From Wyeomyia smithii (Eukaryota; Arthropoda; Insecta; Diptera; Culicidae), in the NCBI RefSeq assembly GCF_029784165.1, contig NC_073694.1, forward strand, positions 80,061,497 through 80,125,496: 64,000 nucleotides of DNA, in the 5' to 3' direction. The translations under genes were made by a program, and so were the position numbers. Shown piece by piece: positions 12,196 through 27,100 of this stretch. The notes under the pieces are model-generated. The model was not told the DNA's origin and did no database searches. It saw nothing but the letters and a program-made list of their open reading frames with translations. Each line of letters opens with the position of its first letter. Positions within the stretch are counted from its first letter, which is position 1.

Positions 12196-12539
12196 TACCT
12201 TTGGTGTTCCAAGGCCTCATTGCGTCGATACTAATGTCGGCAGTCTTATTTGTGTCACTGGTCGTTGCGTCTGTTGCTCTCATTCATGCCGTCCTCTCAT
12301 TCTATCCTCGGTCGCACCTTTCGACATGTCCCATGCAAGTCCGTCCACATTACTGCTTTGCTTACCATGGTTCTTTTGGTTGTTCTTGTTGATCTCCTAA
12401 ATATTTTGTCTCGCAACCGCAAATAAAAAAAATGGGAGTGGTTAACGACAAAGCCGAAAAGTACTGTCACTTACATCCACATTCAGACCGCCGACATATA
12501 CCACCACCCAATGAAATTTATCCTACCAAAAACGTATAA
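12196..12539. other. Spacer without recognised gene
   Basis: A short hydrophobic ORF at 12201-12392 is present but has no supporting context. I see nothing else. Confidence 0.3.
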
Positions 12540-12890
12540 CTGATAGCGAATTTATCCACTCCACTGGGTCAGTGCCAACACCTGGAATAATGAAACGACA
12601 CTGCGACTCAAGACGTAATGATGAAAGAGATGCTAGGCAGTTGTCTACATTCAAAGCTCATGTATTGGTGTGCCAAAACTGACTCAAAATACGCTGCGCA
12701 ACTATCTATTTTAGAGTGCCCACTGCGCAATAATGGGTCGAATCAAAGCGAAAAAGAATCGTTCTGACAGCAGTTATAGCGGAATTTTTATTCCACTGGG
12801 TCAGTGCAAATCTACCCAAGAATGAAAAAACGGCATCACGATTTACGATGCGAGTAAGAGAGAGATGCCAGATAATTGTTTATGAACTAA
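12540..12890 (+). repeat. Diverged tandem duplication, about 235-bp unit
   Basis: The phrase CCACTGGGTCAGTGC followed by AATGAAA, a hexamer-rich stretch and GAGAGATGC occurs once from about 12540 and again from about 12775. Identity is moderate, with indels. Function unknown. Confidence 0.55.
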
Positions 12891-13248
12891 GAACGTGCGG
12901 CGGTGGATTGAAACTGACGAATTTACGGTGCGCTTTGGGCAGCACGTGAGCTGGGTGGAATAAAGAAATTGCGATTAGACTGCAACTGGGATTGACACTG
13001 GGAACAAATAAATTCGCGCAGTTAAGACACCTAAATGAGAAAAAAAACATACGGGTACAAACACATACATATTCGCGTTGACGGTGTTGCTGATATTTGT
13101 TTGGTTTCTGCGTGCGAAAAAGAAAGAAGGAAATATTTTTGCTTTTGTCTTCACGCACATTTTGACAATTACATACGAGAGTTCACGTAGGTGCGAACAG
13201 CCTTCGAAATCTCTTTCAACGCGAATAAACCGAATGCATACACCACAC

Positions 13249-13379
<131 letters not shown>

Positions 13380-13385
13380 GAAAAA

Positions 13386-13541
13386 TAATAATTATGAGAG
13401 TAATACATGTAGTAGTTGTTGTGAGAGAAGTGGGAAGGGTTAGTAATGCTACATTATATCTATGAGTGCAATGGATGGACGTTAGGGTTAATATAAACCT
13501 CGATTAAGACCTACAGACCCCGCCAGTATTTAGTTTTATTA
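13386..13541 (+). repeat. Block X, outer copy
   Basis: This 155-bp block (TACATGTAGTAGTTGTTGTG ... CCGCCAGTATTTAGTTTT) recurs on + at about 21421-21575 and on - at about 20884-21040, each time beside (TA)n. It ends here at TTTTATTAC, where the other copies continue with GTCATGCGAAAC, so this copy is truncated. Confidence 0.9.
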
Positions 13542-13623
13542 CTTTTTTATTATTTATTATTAGTTTTATTATTTAGTTTTATTATTATTATTTTTATTTT
13601 ATTTTTTAGTTTTATTTATTTAT
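13542..13623. other. AT-rich junction filler between block X and BEL gag
   Basis: 82 bp of repeated TAGTTTTATTATT-type words that look like slipped copies of the end of block X (TATTTAGTTTTATTAC). It joins X to the left-arm BEL gag at TAGCTTAC. Such filler is typical of junctions made by templated end-joining. Confidence 0.55.
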
Positions 13624-14539
13624 TAGCTTACTAACTAGTTGGTGAAGAAAGGTAATATTATAAAAATATTCTTCAACCCCACACGCATCCACTGTTGCAC
13701 AAAAGTTTCCGACACTGGTGGCTGGCCGAACAGCATCTTAAGCGTTGTCATAATTCCGTTGACATTAGATGCGTGCAATAGCCTGCTACTGACAGCTTCG
13801 TATGCTCTGCCCCTCAAGCTACGTTGAAGCCGCACAACATTTTCCTCATTGGTGAATCCACACATAGTCGAAGTACTATTAAAAGTGAAGAGAAATAGTG
13901 GCCATTCTTCGGGATTTCCGGAAAATCTTGGAAGGTCTTTTGAAATCGCCTGCCTGACAGCTAACTGCTTTCGAGTGATTGGAATCTGATCTTCCTACTC
14001 CTATTTATGTCTGCGATTGACCCTCATGGTTGACGAAAGAGAAATATTTTGCGGCGGAACTCTTGAATTGCGCGGAATTGCATAAGCAACGTGCTCATTT
14101 GAGGCGATCCGATTATGTTCTAAAATCGTGGCAGGGAGTGAATGCCAATTACCCGAATATGAAGATCTTGAACCTGATTCCGAAAACGCCGAATTTAAAC
14201 CAGCGTTTGTAAGCGCGGAATTTGATTCAACGTCTTGTTCAATCGGCGATCGATCACTAGCATACGGCATTAATTGATCTTGCAGACGCTCTTTTGTCTC
14301 ATTCCAGAATTGACTAATTTTCAAATTAGGAACCGATCCTCTTGTGGCCTGTCGCATTTTATTTTCAGCGGTCACCCAATTCTCAGTTCGATTACTGCTT
14401 CTAACTGAACCACTCTCACTGACACCCATCGCCAATAGTTTTAGTTTTTGCTCAATGAAAGTTTTCTCTCTGCTTCCTCAGCAGCGATTGCACGTTGTTT
14501 CGCTGCCTCACGTCGTTCAAGATCTCTCAAAGCCTCTAG

Positions 14540-14844
14540 CACAGACTAACAGATATAACACGTCGAACAAATTTCCAATAAAATCATCGTTTGGATGATT
14601 CCAGTACTTTACGTTAGTAACACTAGCACCATCTGCTGTCGTGTTCGCGCTGCGTCATGTATTTCGACATCAGCGCCAGCGTTACTGAATGTGTCAAATG
14701 GGGAACTACAAAATAAGTATGAGATTGCATGACAGCGCTCTAGGCGACGTTTTCGCGCGATGATTGCTATTCGATTGAAAATTTGAAATGAACGTTATTT
14801 GTGGCGATGGAGCTAGGTTTCAGTGTTACGTCTGTTAGTCTGTG
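14540..14844. mobile_element. MITE, CACAGACTAACAGA ends, 7-bp TSD (left-arm copy)
   Basis: 305-bp element with inverted ends CACAGACTAACAGATATAAC and CACAGACTAACAGACGTAAC. The flanking direct repeat is CCTCTAG (14533-14539 and 14845-14851). It is the arm-duplicated equivalent of 35089-35393, so it inserted before the palindrome formed. Confidence 0.85.
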
Positions 14845-15016
14845 CCTCTAGCTTTAGTAGCTCTAGCTTAGCGAACGCTTGTGACGAATTTGTCGATGCG
14901 ATATTGTCGCTGCAGCACTACTCTGCAATTCGTTGGTGAGTCCAGCGACGCGAAAATTTCTAGCGATGCCATATTGCATGATTATTTCTCGCACAGTACA
15001 ATGCAGTTTTAAAGTT

Positions 15017-15698
15017 TTGAAGTAGAATACTTCTCTCAGGAAGTTCGGCTACATAGGGATGTGAAATGAAAATCTAAAATCGAAAAAAGTGAGAAATATG
15101 TCCAATTTGAAATGCTAATAAATCGGTTAGTTTTCGATGGATTTTCTTCGTTTTTGCAGCAACCGATTAGAAAATCTTCTAAGATTCCTACTAAATGCAG
15201 GAAATTGTAATTTTATTATTAGAACTATTGAACTATTGAAAATTCTTAAGCCTTGTCAAAACACAAAATTCGACCTCTGATTGGTCGTTATACGATTGCT
15301 TTCCCAAGCACGGTCGACAGAGTTATGGAGCTAGTAAATTGGGAATGCATTATTTAGCCTATATAAGAGCCTTCATCAGATATTAAACAGATATTTCATC
15401 AGATATTAAATTGAACAACTGAAATTTGAAGAACACAAATGAATATTTGAAGAGGTTATATTTTCTCCTTTTGCGCTATAATCCGAAGTTAATTATCTTC
15501 ATCTACATGCATACTCTGACTATTATTACGTGTTTGTGTCGCTAAGTGTTCGGCTACGGTTATCCAGAACGCAAATGACGGCACGATGCGATTCGGCAAG
15601 ACGAAATGTGTTGGAATGTATAGCTCTATTTCGCCGTAAAAAGATGACTGACACGCAAGCAGCCGGGTTATCTTTCTTGTAAAAGTATTCTACTTCAA
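15017..15698. mobile_element. TIR element with TTGAAGTAGAATACTT ends, left-arm copy
   Basis: 682 bp bounded by TTGAAGTAGAATACTT and its reverse complement. A related 687-bp copy lies at 36932-37618. The right-arm gag lacks it, so it entered the left arm after duplication or was lost from the right. It contains TATATAAGAG near 15360 and a minus-strand ORF (15526-15777) that I do not recognise. Adjoining DNA (15699-15740, CCTTGTGATCGTGGCTTTGC) is also shared with the other copy, so the true ends may be wider. Confidence 0.6.
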
Positions 15699-16464
15699 CC
15701 TTGTGATCGTGGCTTTGCATACAACCTCCCTGTGATTTTTTTGATAAAATTGACATAGTTTTGCGACTAGAAAACAATTAAAACTATTAGAAAATAATAC
15801 AGTCGCATATTTTGGGACATTTTATGTTGAATCAAAGACTATACTTTATATTAAAATACTACGAAATTCGCTGGAAAATCCTTGTCAGACGAGCGACTCG
15901 TCGCTTCCGATTTTTCTCTGCATGCACAATACTACCACTTTGTTGAAGCTGCACACCAGCAGATGAACTTGTTTTCTGGATGCCGTTTGCGTTCTCGCAT
16001 TTAGCGCAACTCCAGAATAAATTCTCGATCGCTTGTGTGAATCCAACACATTGGAAAAGGTGCCACTTCGAACAATTATCGCACAGTACCATTTTATCGG
16101 TATCATCTTCTCGGCAGATCTGACATGCTCGCCCGGGATGTGATTCCTCCGGATCTATTGCGGCCGGCCTTTTTTTTAATTTTTCGACCGCATCGAAGCT
16201 GACATAACCGGACTATTTCGTATAAACGAAAATAACAATATGTTGGAAATTGCCAACCGTTGGCATGAATTCCGCAATAATAATCACCAAATAAAACGAC
16301 CGTGGCATAGGATTTACTGATAAAAGGGTTATTATTTTCCTGTAAGGTTTATAATAGCTCTAAATTACAAACTCAATACTAATTATTAGTTGAGATAGAC
16401 TTACGTTTAGTATTTTCCCGTGATTGATTCTTCCCGTAAATAACTCGTGATATGTACTTTATTG

Positions 16465-16684
16465 GACTATCTCCCAGACGGTCTCGAGGTACGACGCTGG
16501 CCTAACAAGCCAGTCGTCGTGAGTTCGAGTCTCGGCTCGGGAGAGACTGTTAGTGTCAGTAGGATCGTAGCGCTAGCCCCGCAATTGTCCTGTACACTGA
16601 ACGGTTGGCTGCGAAGTCTGTGTATAAATAAACAGAAGGTCGAGTTCCGAAACGGAATGTAGCACCAAGGCTTTGCTTTGCTTT
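16465..16684 (+). mobile_element. tRNA-derived SINE with 14-bp TSD, left arm
   Basis: The 5' part resembles a tRNA: an anticodon-stem hairpin CTGGC-CTAACAA-GCCAG at about 16497-16513 (loop reads as anticodon AAC, valine-like) and a B box GAGTTCGAGTC. The tail is AAGGCTTTGCTTTGCTTTT. It is flanked by TATGTACTTTATTG at 16451-16464 and 16685-16698, a target-primed insertion hallmark. An equivalent without the SINE lies near 51690-51704. Confidence 0.85.
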
Positions 16685-17117
16685 TATGTACTTTATTGCC
16701 TCACGTTCTTCCAGTCCGTACTACACCTTAGAGTTAAGTTAATTTAAATAATTATAATTATTTGAAATAGAATTAAATTTACCTTAGCGCAGCTGCTTTA
16801 GAAAAATAGAAATCTCGGTTCTATTCGGAAGTGTTCCTATCTAACATAATTCTTTTCATTTTAATTTAAGGAGTAAATGTAGTAATGAAGATAGAAAATT
16901 AAACTAACTGAAAATATGATTGTAGAAACTGCGAAAAATATAGTTCAGCAGGTGGGAATTCTTTTCAATTTAGGTTTAAATAGAAATCAATTTTAGCATT
17001 AACTTTAGGCTTAAGTACATTAATATTTTATTTGTAACCTTTAAATCCAATAACTTATTGAGAAAATAGAAAAAATCTAAAATTAACTCGCAATCACTTT
17101 CGATCTCTCCACATGAC

Positions 17118-18070
17118 TTGCAACAACTCTTATCAGACAGCTTGCTGACTTCAGATGACTTGACTGACCGTGTGAGGCACGCCAAATTGGCAAAATTGCT
17201 GGATGTGGCCAAATCGACCGTAACATATATTTTAAAAGTGTTCGGGGAGCGTCTGTCGACCGCCAGGAAGCCTGGAAGCGGCGGCAATCGTACTTCGGAT
17301 GTAGCAGTGACGATGAAGAAGGTGGCAGCAAATTATAAGCGGAATCCTAACCTCTCCATCAGGTACGTCACTGGCAAGCTCATTGTCGCCCATACTAATG
17401 TGCAGCGGGCCAAGAAACGTGCCGGGTTGTCGACGTTTAAGACGCTGAAGGTGGCGAACCCAAAACAAAACATCTCGGAAAAGCGGTGGTCCGGAAAACT
17501 GTAATCTGCTTACGACGGTGACGAAACTTATGTGAAGGTTGATTTCAGGCAGCTTCCGGGACAGGAATTTTATACCGTACCAGGAAATGGGAAGGTGGCC
17601 AAAATTTTCAAAACCATTAAACTATCGAAGTTCCCGAAAAAATACCTCGTCTGGCAGGCCATATGCACGTGTGGTCTAAAAAGCGGCATTTCCATCACTA
17701 CGAAAACGTCAATCAAGATATCTACGTCCAGAAGTGCCTGGAAAATCGGCTGCTATCATTTCTAGAGCAATATAACAGGCCTGTGCTCTTCGGGTCAGAC
17801 TTGGCAAGCTGCCACTATGGGAAAAAGGCGATCGAGTGGTACGTTGCGAACAACGTGGTTGTGGTACCCTAAGACCACAACCCTCCGAACAGCCCAGATT
17901 TCCGCCCTATCGAACAGTATTGAGACTTGGTCAAACGGAATATCAAAAAAACTAATAAACACATCGATAACGAGCAGCAGAATAAATCGAGCTAGCGTTT
18001 GGCGAGGAGTAAGGTCGATAAGACCACTGTACAAAATTTAATGAAAGGGGTTAAGCGAAAGGCACGGTAG
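17118..18070 (+). pseudogene. Tc1/mariner transposase, ITmD37E type, inactivated
   Basis: Transposases of this group cut and paste DNA at TA sites. Visible parts are an N-terminal helix-turn-helix region, a DGDETYVK block carrying the first catalytic Asp (about 17513), the second Asp in SDLASCHY (about 17800) and NSPDFRPIEQY with the final Glu (about 17895). Counting residues between the second Asp and the Glu gives 37, hence D37E. It is dead: a TAA precedes the DGDETYVK block, the frame shifts near 17660-17680, and stops replace residues before DHNPPNSP and after PIEQY. The mirrored copy is 30529-31450. TIRs were not resolved. Confidence 0.85.
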
Positions 18071-18973
18071 TTTGGATTTGGCAAACCAAATTAATAAACG
18101 AACATTTTTTCATTTAAATATGTGAGTTGAACTACCAAAATAAGAATAGGAAGATTTTTCTATTATGAATTTTGACTGAAAGACACGATTTTTTTGTCGA
18201 CCAATTTTTGCGCGTTCCAGTCTTTATACAGAGAGAGATCAAATTTCATTTTCTTTGCTGTCAAAGAATGAGTTATGGTTTATTTTCCAAGTTTCCCAAT
18301 TTTAAATCATGAAAACTTGAAAACGAATTGATTTATGAAGTAAATCATCGCGAGAATTCTGATTTGGAATATTTTTTAAATACTTTCAATTATTTTGAAA
18401 AATTCCGAAACCGTTAGTTTTTTGACGTTGGACTAACGTCTATATCGAAGTTAGGCACCTGAATTTGAAAATCTAGTAATTCAACCGGGGAAAACCAGGG
18501 AAAAGTGGTCAGGTTTTGAACGCTTATATATTAGTCATTTCTTTTCAGAATTTCGAGGTTTTGGCATCAACCGATCAGAAATTCTTTTACGGATGAATTT
18601 ATGTAACAAAAATAACCTATTGTTCGAGATACACTATTGAAAAATTGATAAATCACATCGATTGTCTAAATCATGCCGAGCAACCAATCACCACCTCTCT
18701 TCACAAGCACAGTCGACACTAACGGATGCAACCGATCTGACTTTGTAAACAGTCTCACAGCTTTCAACCAATAACGAGCTCGCTTTCGGTAGCTGCAACA
18801 GGTGTTTCAACACCGTTTTAAAATGCTTCTTTTATCATTACCACTGAACAGATTCTAAACACCAATGGCTTGATTGATAGGGGAAATATTGCGCAAGATT
18901 GTCATATAATAATTTAAATATGTTTTCGATACTAAACTAGTTAAAAGTTGTGTTAAAAGTCGTGCATATTCAA

Positions 18974-19065
18974 CCAATCACAAGCTCGCTTCTTGTTTGC
19001 TCGCGGATGGATTTTTGCTTTGGGCTATATAATAGCCTGTGTCGTCTCATAGCAGTCATCAGTTA
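18974..19065 (+). promoter_or_regulatory. Promoter-like cluster: CCAAT-type repeats, TATATAA and TCAGTT
   Basis: CAACCAATCAC at about 18973 is followed by TATATAA at 19026-19032 and TCAGTT at about 19060. Two more CCAAT-type sites, CAACCAATAAC and CAACCAATCACC, lie upstream at about 18767 and 18683. The direction is opposite to the adjacent gag. Present in all three YZW copies. Inference only. Confidence 0.4.
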
Positions 19066-19269
19066 ACAAGTGAAAGGCCACCAGGCCGGTCTTGTATAAT
19101 CAGCAGCGGTGGCTGATTCCAGCGGCCAAACTGAGCTGCAGCAGAACCAGAGCGGTGGTATCAGGCAGCAGCGGCGGAGGTAGTGGGAAGCTGCATTTCT
19201 TCATTCAGTTCGGTGCTCCTTCAATCTGAGTTGGACCCCACCAGCGGTAATCCAATTCAGATATCGTTG

Positions 19270-19690
19270 GGTGAAAACGTTGGGTGTGTGTGCAGTGTGC
19301 ACATATAGCGTATGTGCATCTGTATTGCTATGACATTTGCGATGATAGGGATGGTGCTGTTGCGTGTGTATGGCTAGCTATAGCGTGTGTAAGACACTAG
19401 CATGTGTAGCATATTATGGCTATTGCGTGTATATCTTCAGCGTGTGTACGGATAGTTATAGCTTGTGTGTGGATAGCTGCTGCGTGTGTAATGATTAGTT
19501 ATAGCGTATGTATGGATAGTAATAGCACTTGGTTGGATAGCTTATGCGTGTTGTATAGATAGTTGTATCGGATGTATGGAAAGGAATAGCGTGTGTATGG
19601 ATAGCTATAGCTACAGCGTGTGTATGAATAGTTTTAACGCGTGTTTAGATAGTTATAGCATGTGTGTGAATAACTATAGCGGGTGTTTAT
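19270..19690 (+). repeat. Minisatellite, about 20-bp unit (ATAGCGTGTGTATGGATAGT)
   Basis: About 18 diverged repeats of a roughly 20-bp word. Mirrored at about 22750-23160 and 33200-33600. Confidence 0.8.
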
Positions 19691-20883
19691 CGAAGATTAT
19701 TATTGTCATTGAAAATATTAAAACGTCTCAACGAACACAGTTGTGAATTTGATTTTACAGCAGCGATTTTAACTTCTTCAGCCAGTCTTTATTCATCGAG
19801 GAAAAATTATTACCTATGAACGATCAACACTTATTTACTAGAAATTTGATTTAGATCAAAACGGGTTCTTTTGAGTATCATAAGTTATTGGTAAAAAGAG
19901 TTGCAAGTTTTCTCAATGAGCATTCATTAAATTTTCGTTTTTGTTTCTCGGTGCGCGGTTTTGATTTTGTTTCTCGCACACAGAGAAAGAAACAAACTTG
20001 TCGCTATCGTGAAAAATAACAAAACAATTAGAAATGCTCTAAATCACAACTGAAGAAGTTAAGATATTTTCCTGTCACTCGCCAAAACCTTGATAACAAC
20101 TACCGAAAAACGTGTGATTGAGCTCTTGCTATATTGAGTTATTGAACCAAACGTTTTTTTTTTTTTTTTTTCAAATACATGAAGTTATATGCTGGGCTGG
20201 AACTAACCTAGCATGAGTTTTATCGATTAAATGTCAAACAATTTTCAAATTTAAAATTTTCGGTTGAATCGTTCTGGGCTCCAATTTCAGATAGTTTCGT
20301 AAAGTTTGCTTTTTGCTTAGATAGGAAAATTTTACCAATTCGCTCAATTAAATGATTGTCTTGGTAGTGCAGCAAACAAAAGGTTGATTCGAATATGTAT
20401 GAAATGACAGCGATTAAATAAAAAATATCCATTCTTTTAGTATATATTATTATTTATAACGTTTTAACGTCTCAGCATCCAGAAATGCACTGTTAGATAA
20501 AATTGCAGCAAATACTAGAGTTGCAATTCTCTCTATTATTTGTTTTAATGGAATATAAGAATACCGTAGTCCAACGTCATGCGGTCGTGTCTTGAATACC
20601 ACCCTCCTACTTTTTTATTTTCATTTCTCTATCTTGGACTTTATACCAAAAGTTTTGTAACAACTCCAGGGTCTTTAAAAAATTCCCTACACATGGGTGG
20701 AGGACTTGGCTGTGATTCGTCAAGCGTATTTCCTAACACAAAGCTTGATTAGAAAAATAATAATATAAATAACATTATAATAATAACATAATAGTAACAA
20801 TTTATTAAGATAAACAAAATAATTGTATTCGCTTGTTTTTTTATTACGCTTGACTTATCACACCGCCGGTTCTAGTTTCGCAT

Positions 20884-23778
<2,895 letters not shown>

Positions 23779-24133
23779 AGACAATCGATAGTTTTTTTTT
23801 AAATTAGTTTATTTGACACGGCACGATACATTTTCTGTTTTACTGAGCCAAGTACAATTCGTTTTAATTCTACGTTAGCAGGGAAAAGAGGGAGGCCTTT
23901 TCTTTATTCTCGCGGCCGACTACGAGCTAGTGGGGATTTAAGGTGAGAGGAGGGGAGATACAATTTTGACTTAAAACTATTTTGGAACTTTGTTTTTCAA
24001 CTGGTAGAGCAATTGTATTCTTGTTTGTTGTGGGTTCAAAATATTTGTGTAAGCATAGTTGCGGGCTCTTCGTTTCCGTGTCTTCAGCATAGCATATTTG
24101 TATCCTTAATCTGACAAATAGACAAAGAAAATT

Positions 24134-27100
24134 TTAAATTTTAATGTCAGCGTTTTTCAGAAAGCAGTATAACTGTGTCATGTACTGGAGATCACCGCTT
24201 CCCAGAATGTCTCTAACGGGTACGTTCGGTTGTTTTCCTCGGGCCCGAAGGTAATCTATAAGCTCGGACCTAACACCACAGTATTCGGTACACGACCAAA
24301 CAACATGCTCGATGTCATGGTAGCCATCGCCACAAACGCAGTGATTACTGTCTACAAGCCCTATACGAAAGAGATGCGTGTTTAACGTGTAGTGATTGGA
24401 CATAAGTCTAGACATCACGCGAATGAAGTCCCGACCTACATCCAACCCCTTGAACCATGCTTTCGTCGATACCTTAGGAAAAATGGAATGTAGCCACCGT
24501 CCCAGTTCATCTGAGTTCCATGATGATTGCCAACTGTTGAGTGTTCTCTGACGCAAAATGCTATAAAATTCATCATAAGCAATTGGTCTTTCATAAATAT
24601 CGCCATCAATAGCATCCACCTTAGCTAAAGAGTCAGCCTTTTCGTTACCCGGAATCGAGCAATGAGAAGGGACCCACGCTAAGGTAACCCGGTAATTTTT
24701 ATCTGTTAAAGCACTTAAAAACCACCGTATTTTCCCCAGGAAATACGGGGTGTGCTTCACAGGCTTCATCGATCGCAGAGCCTCAATGGCACTGAGACTG
24801 TCTGTGAAGATGAAGTAGTGGTCTGTGGGTAGGGTTTCGATGATTCCAAGAGAGTACTGAATAGCAGCAAGTTCTGCGACGTACACGGAAGCAGGAGCAT
24901 CGAGTTTGTAGGAGGCGGTAAAATTTTCGTGGAAAACACCGAAGCCAGTGGACTCATCTAGATTAGATCCGTCAGTGTAAAACCTTTTATCATAACTAAC
25001 ATGTTTGAACTTATTCGAAAAAATCTTAGGGATCTCTTGGGGTCGCAATTGATCCGGGATACCAGAAATGTCTTGTTTCATGGTGGTGTCGAAAAATATA
25101 GCATTATTAGAAGTATCTAAAAGTGCGACATTGGAGGAATCGTATGAAGAAGGATTAATATCTTGAGCCATATAGTCAAAATATAAAGTCATAAATCTGG
25201 ATTGAAATTGAAGGTCGACCAACCTCTCGAAATTTTCAATTATTAATGGGTTCCTAACTGTGCATCGAATTAGCAACCGGTAAGAGAGATTCCAAAAACG
25301 ATGTTTCAACGGAGGAATACCCGCTAACACTTCAAGACTCATCGTATGGGTCGACTGCATGCAACCCAAGGCAATACGCAAACAACGATATTGTATTCTC
25401 TCTAATTTTATAATGTGCGTGTTCGCGGCGGAGCGGAAGCAGAAACAGCCGTACTCAAGAACTGACAATATCGTTGTTTGGTAAAGCCTTAGAAGGTCTC
25501 CTGGGTGGGCTCCCCAGCAGGTTCCGGTAATCGTACGAAGAAAATTAATCCTCTGTTGGCATTTTCGTGTCAGATACCTAATATGACAAGCCCAGGTGCA
25601 TTTAGAGTCGAACCAGACCCCGAGATATTTAGCGACTAAAACCTGAGAGATCGTTTTACCCGTTAGTAGGAGCTGCAGCTGAGCTGGGTTATGCTTCCTA
25701 GAAAAAACGACCAACTCAGTTTTCTCCGGAGAGAATTCGATACCCAGCTTAAGAGCCCATTCAGACAAATTGTCTAAGGTATCTTGCAATGGTCCTTGCA
25801 GATCGCTAGCCTCGCTACCAGTAATGGATACAACGCTATCGTCTGCAAGTTGCCTTAGCGTGCATGAATTTGCAAGACATTCATCGATGTCATTGACGTA
25901 AAAATTATATAAGAGAGGACTTAAACATGAGCCCTGGGGAAGGCCCATGTAACTAATTCGGGAAGTTGTCGAATCGCCATGTGAGAAATACATATGCTTT
26001 TCTGACAACAGATTGAGCAAAAAGTTATTCAAATTTAGTGAAAGTCCCTGCGAATGAAGTTTCGCGCTTAAAACTTCTACAGAGACAGAGTCAAAAGCCC
26101 CCTTAATATCCAAGAACGCAGAAGCCATTTGCTCTTTTCGAGCAAATGCGAGTTGAATTTCAGTAGAAAGCAACGCTAGGCAATCGTTCGTCCCTTTGCC
26201 CCGGCGAAAGCCAAATTGAGTATCTGAAAGTAAACCGTTTGTTTCGACCCATTTGTCTAACCGTAAGAGGATCATTTTCTCCATTAATTTCCGGAGGCAA
26301 GAGAGCATTGCAATCGGCCTATATGAATTGTGATCAGAGGCAGGTTTCCCGGGTTTCCGAATAGCAATGACTTTTACCTCCCTCCAGTCATGCGGAACAA
26401 TATTTAGCTCAAGAAACTTGTTGAACAAGTCCAACAAGCGTCTTTTTGCAGAGTCGGGTAGATTCTTCAACAGGTTGAATTTTATTCTATCTAACCCTGG
26501 AGCCTTATTGTTGCACGACAGGAGAGCCATTGAAAATTCCAACATCGAAAATGGAGGCTCTTCCGTAGTTACTATAAACGCGTCGCGAAAGGTTTTCTGT
26601 TCCGGTACAGAGTCCGGACAGACCTTTTTGGCAAAATCGAGTATCCAGCGATCTGAATACTCCTCACTCTCATTCGAAACGTCACGGTTCCGCATGCGCC
26701 TGGCGGTATCCCAAAGAGTGCTCATCGCTGTTTCCCTCGACAACGCGTTTACGAACCGCCGCCAGTACCCGCGTTTTTTCGCCTTTACTAAGCTCTTCAT
26801 CTGCCTGCCCAGTGCCTCGTACTTTCGTAGTAGGTTGACAGTGCCGTACTCCCGGTAGTCCTTATACGCCGCGGACCTTCGCGCGTACAGCTCAGAGCAC
26901 TCTTTGTCCCACCATTTGTTGGGAGGGCGTTGTCTAATCGTTACCCCGGGTATCGGTTTCGTCTGAGCTTGCGTCGCGGCGTCGATTATCAAGCCAGCTA
27001 AGAACGCGTATTCTTCCTCCGGAGGAAGTTCCTCGTGAGTCTCGATAGATTCCGCTATAATAGACTCATAACGCTTCCAATCAATATTACGTGTAAGGTC

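Larger units (their letters stand above)
13624..16176 (-). pseudogene. BEL/Pao gag fragment, left arm of palindrome
   Basis: Minus-strand pieces of a BEL/Pao gag. A PHD-like zinc finger lies at 15859-16092 and beyond (CDNCSKWHLFQC, WSCAKC). A coiled-coil/central region is at 14001-14435. The capsid-like segment at 13635-13865 and just upstream contains MCGFTNEENVVRLQRSLRG. It matches the right-arm copy at 34483-36309 almost base for base but is broken by a MITE (14540-14844) and by the element at 15017-15698. It ends at TA/GCTTAC at 13624, the position where the right-arm copy is interrupted by the 36310-45452 transposon. No pol follows it, so it is a dead fragment. Confidence 0.8.
16177..18412 (+). 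repeat. Block M: dead mariner plus SINE, inserted between leader and BEL gag
   Basis: The uninterrupted right-arm copy reads from the YZW block straight into gag through a run of A (34475-34490). Here the same run is split by about 2.2 kb containing a SINE and a mariner gene. The mirrored copy is 30185-32282 and a truncated third copy is 50803-52268. No diagnostic TSD can be read because the target is poly(A). Confidence 0.65.

Noticed and set aside
16482..16550. A functional tRNA-Val gene
   Set aside because: The anticodon hairpin is good, but the acceptor stem does not close, and the sequence continues into a SINE body with a TSD.
26367..26858. Plus-strand ORF of 163 codons
   Set aside because: Lies antisense inside the intact I-clade ORF2. 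Its openness reflects the codon usage of the real gene.
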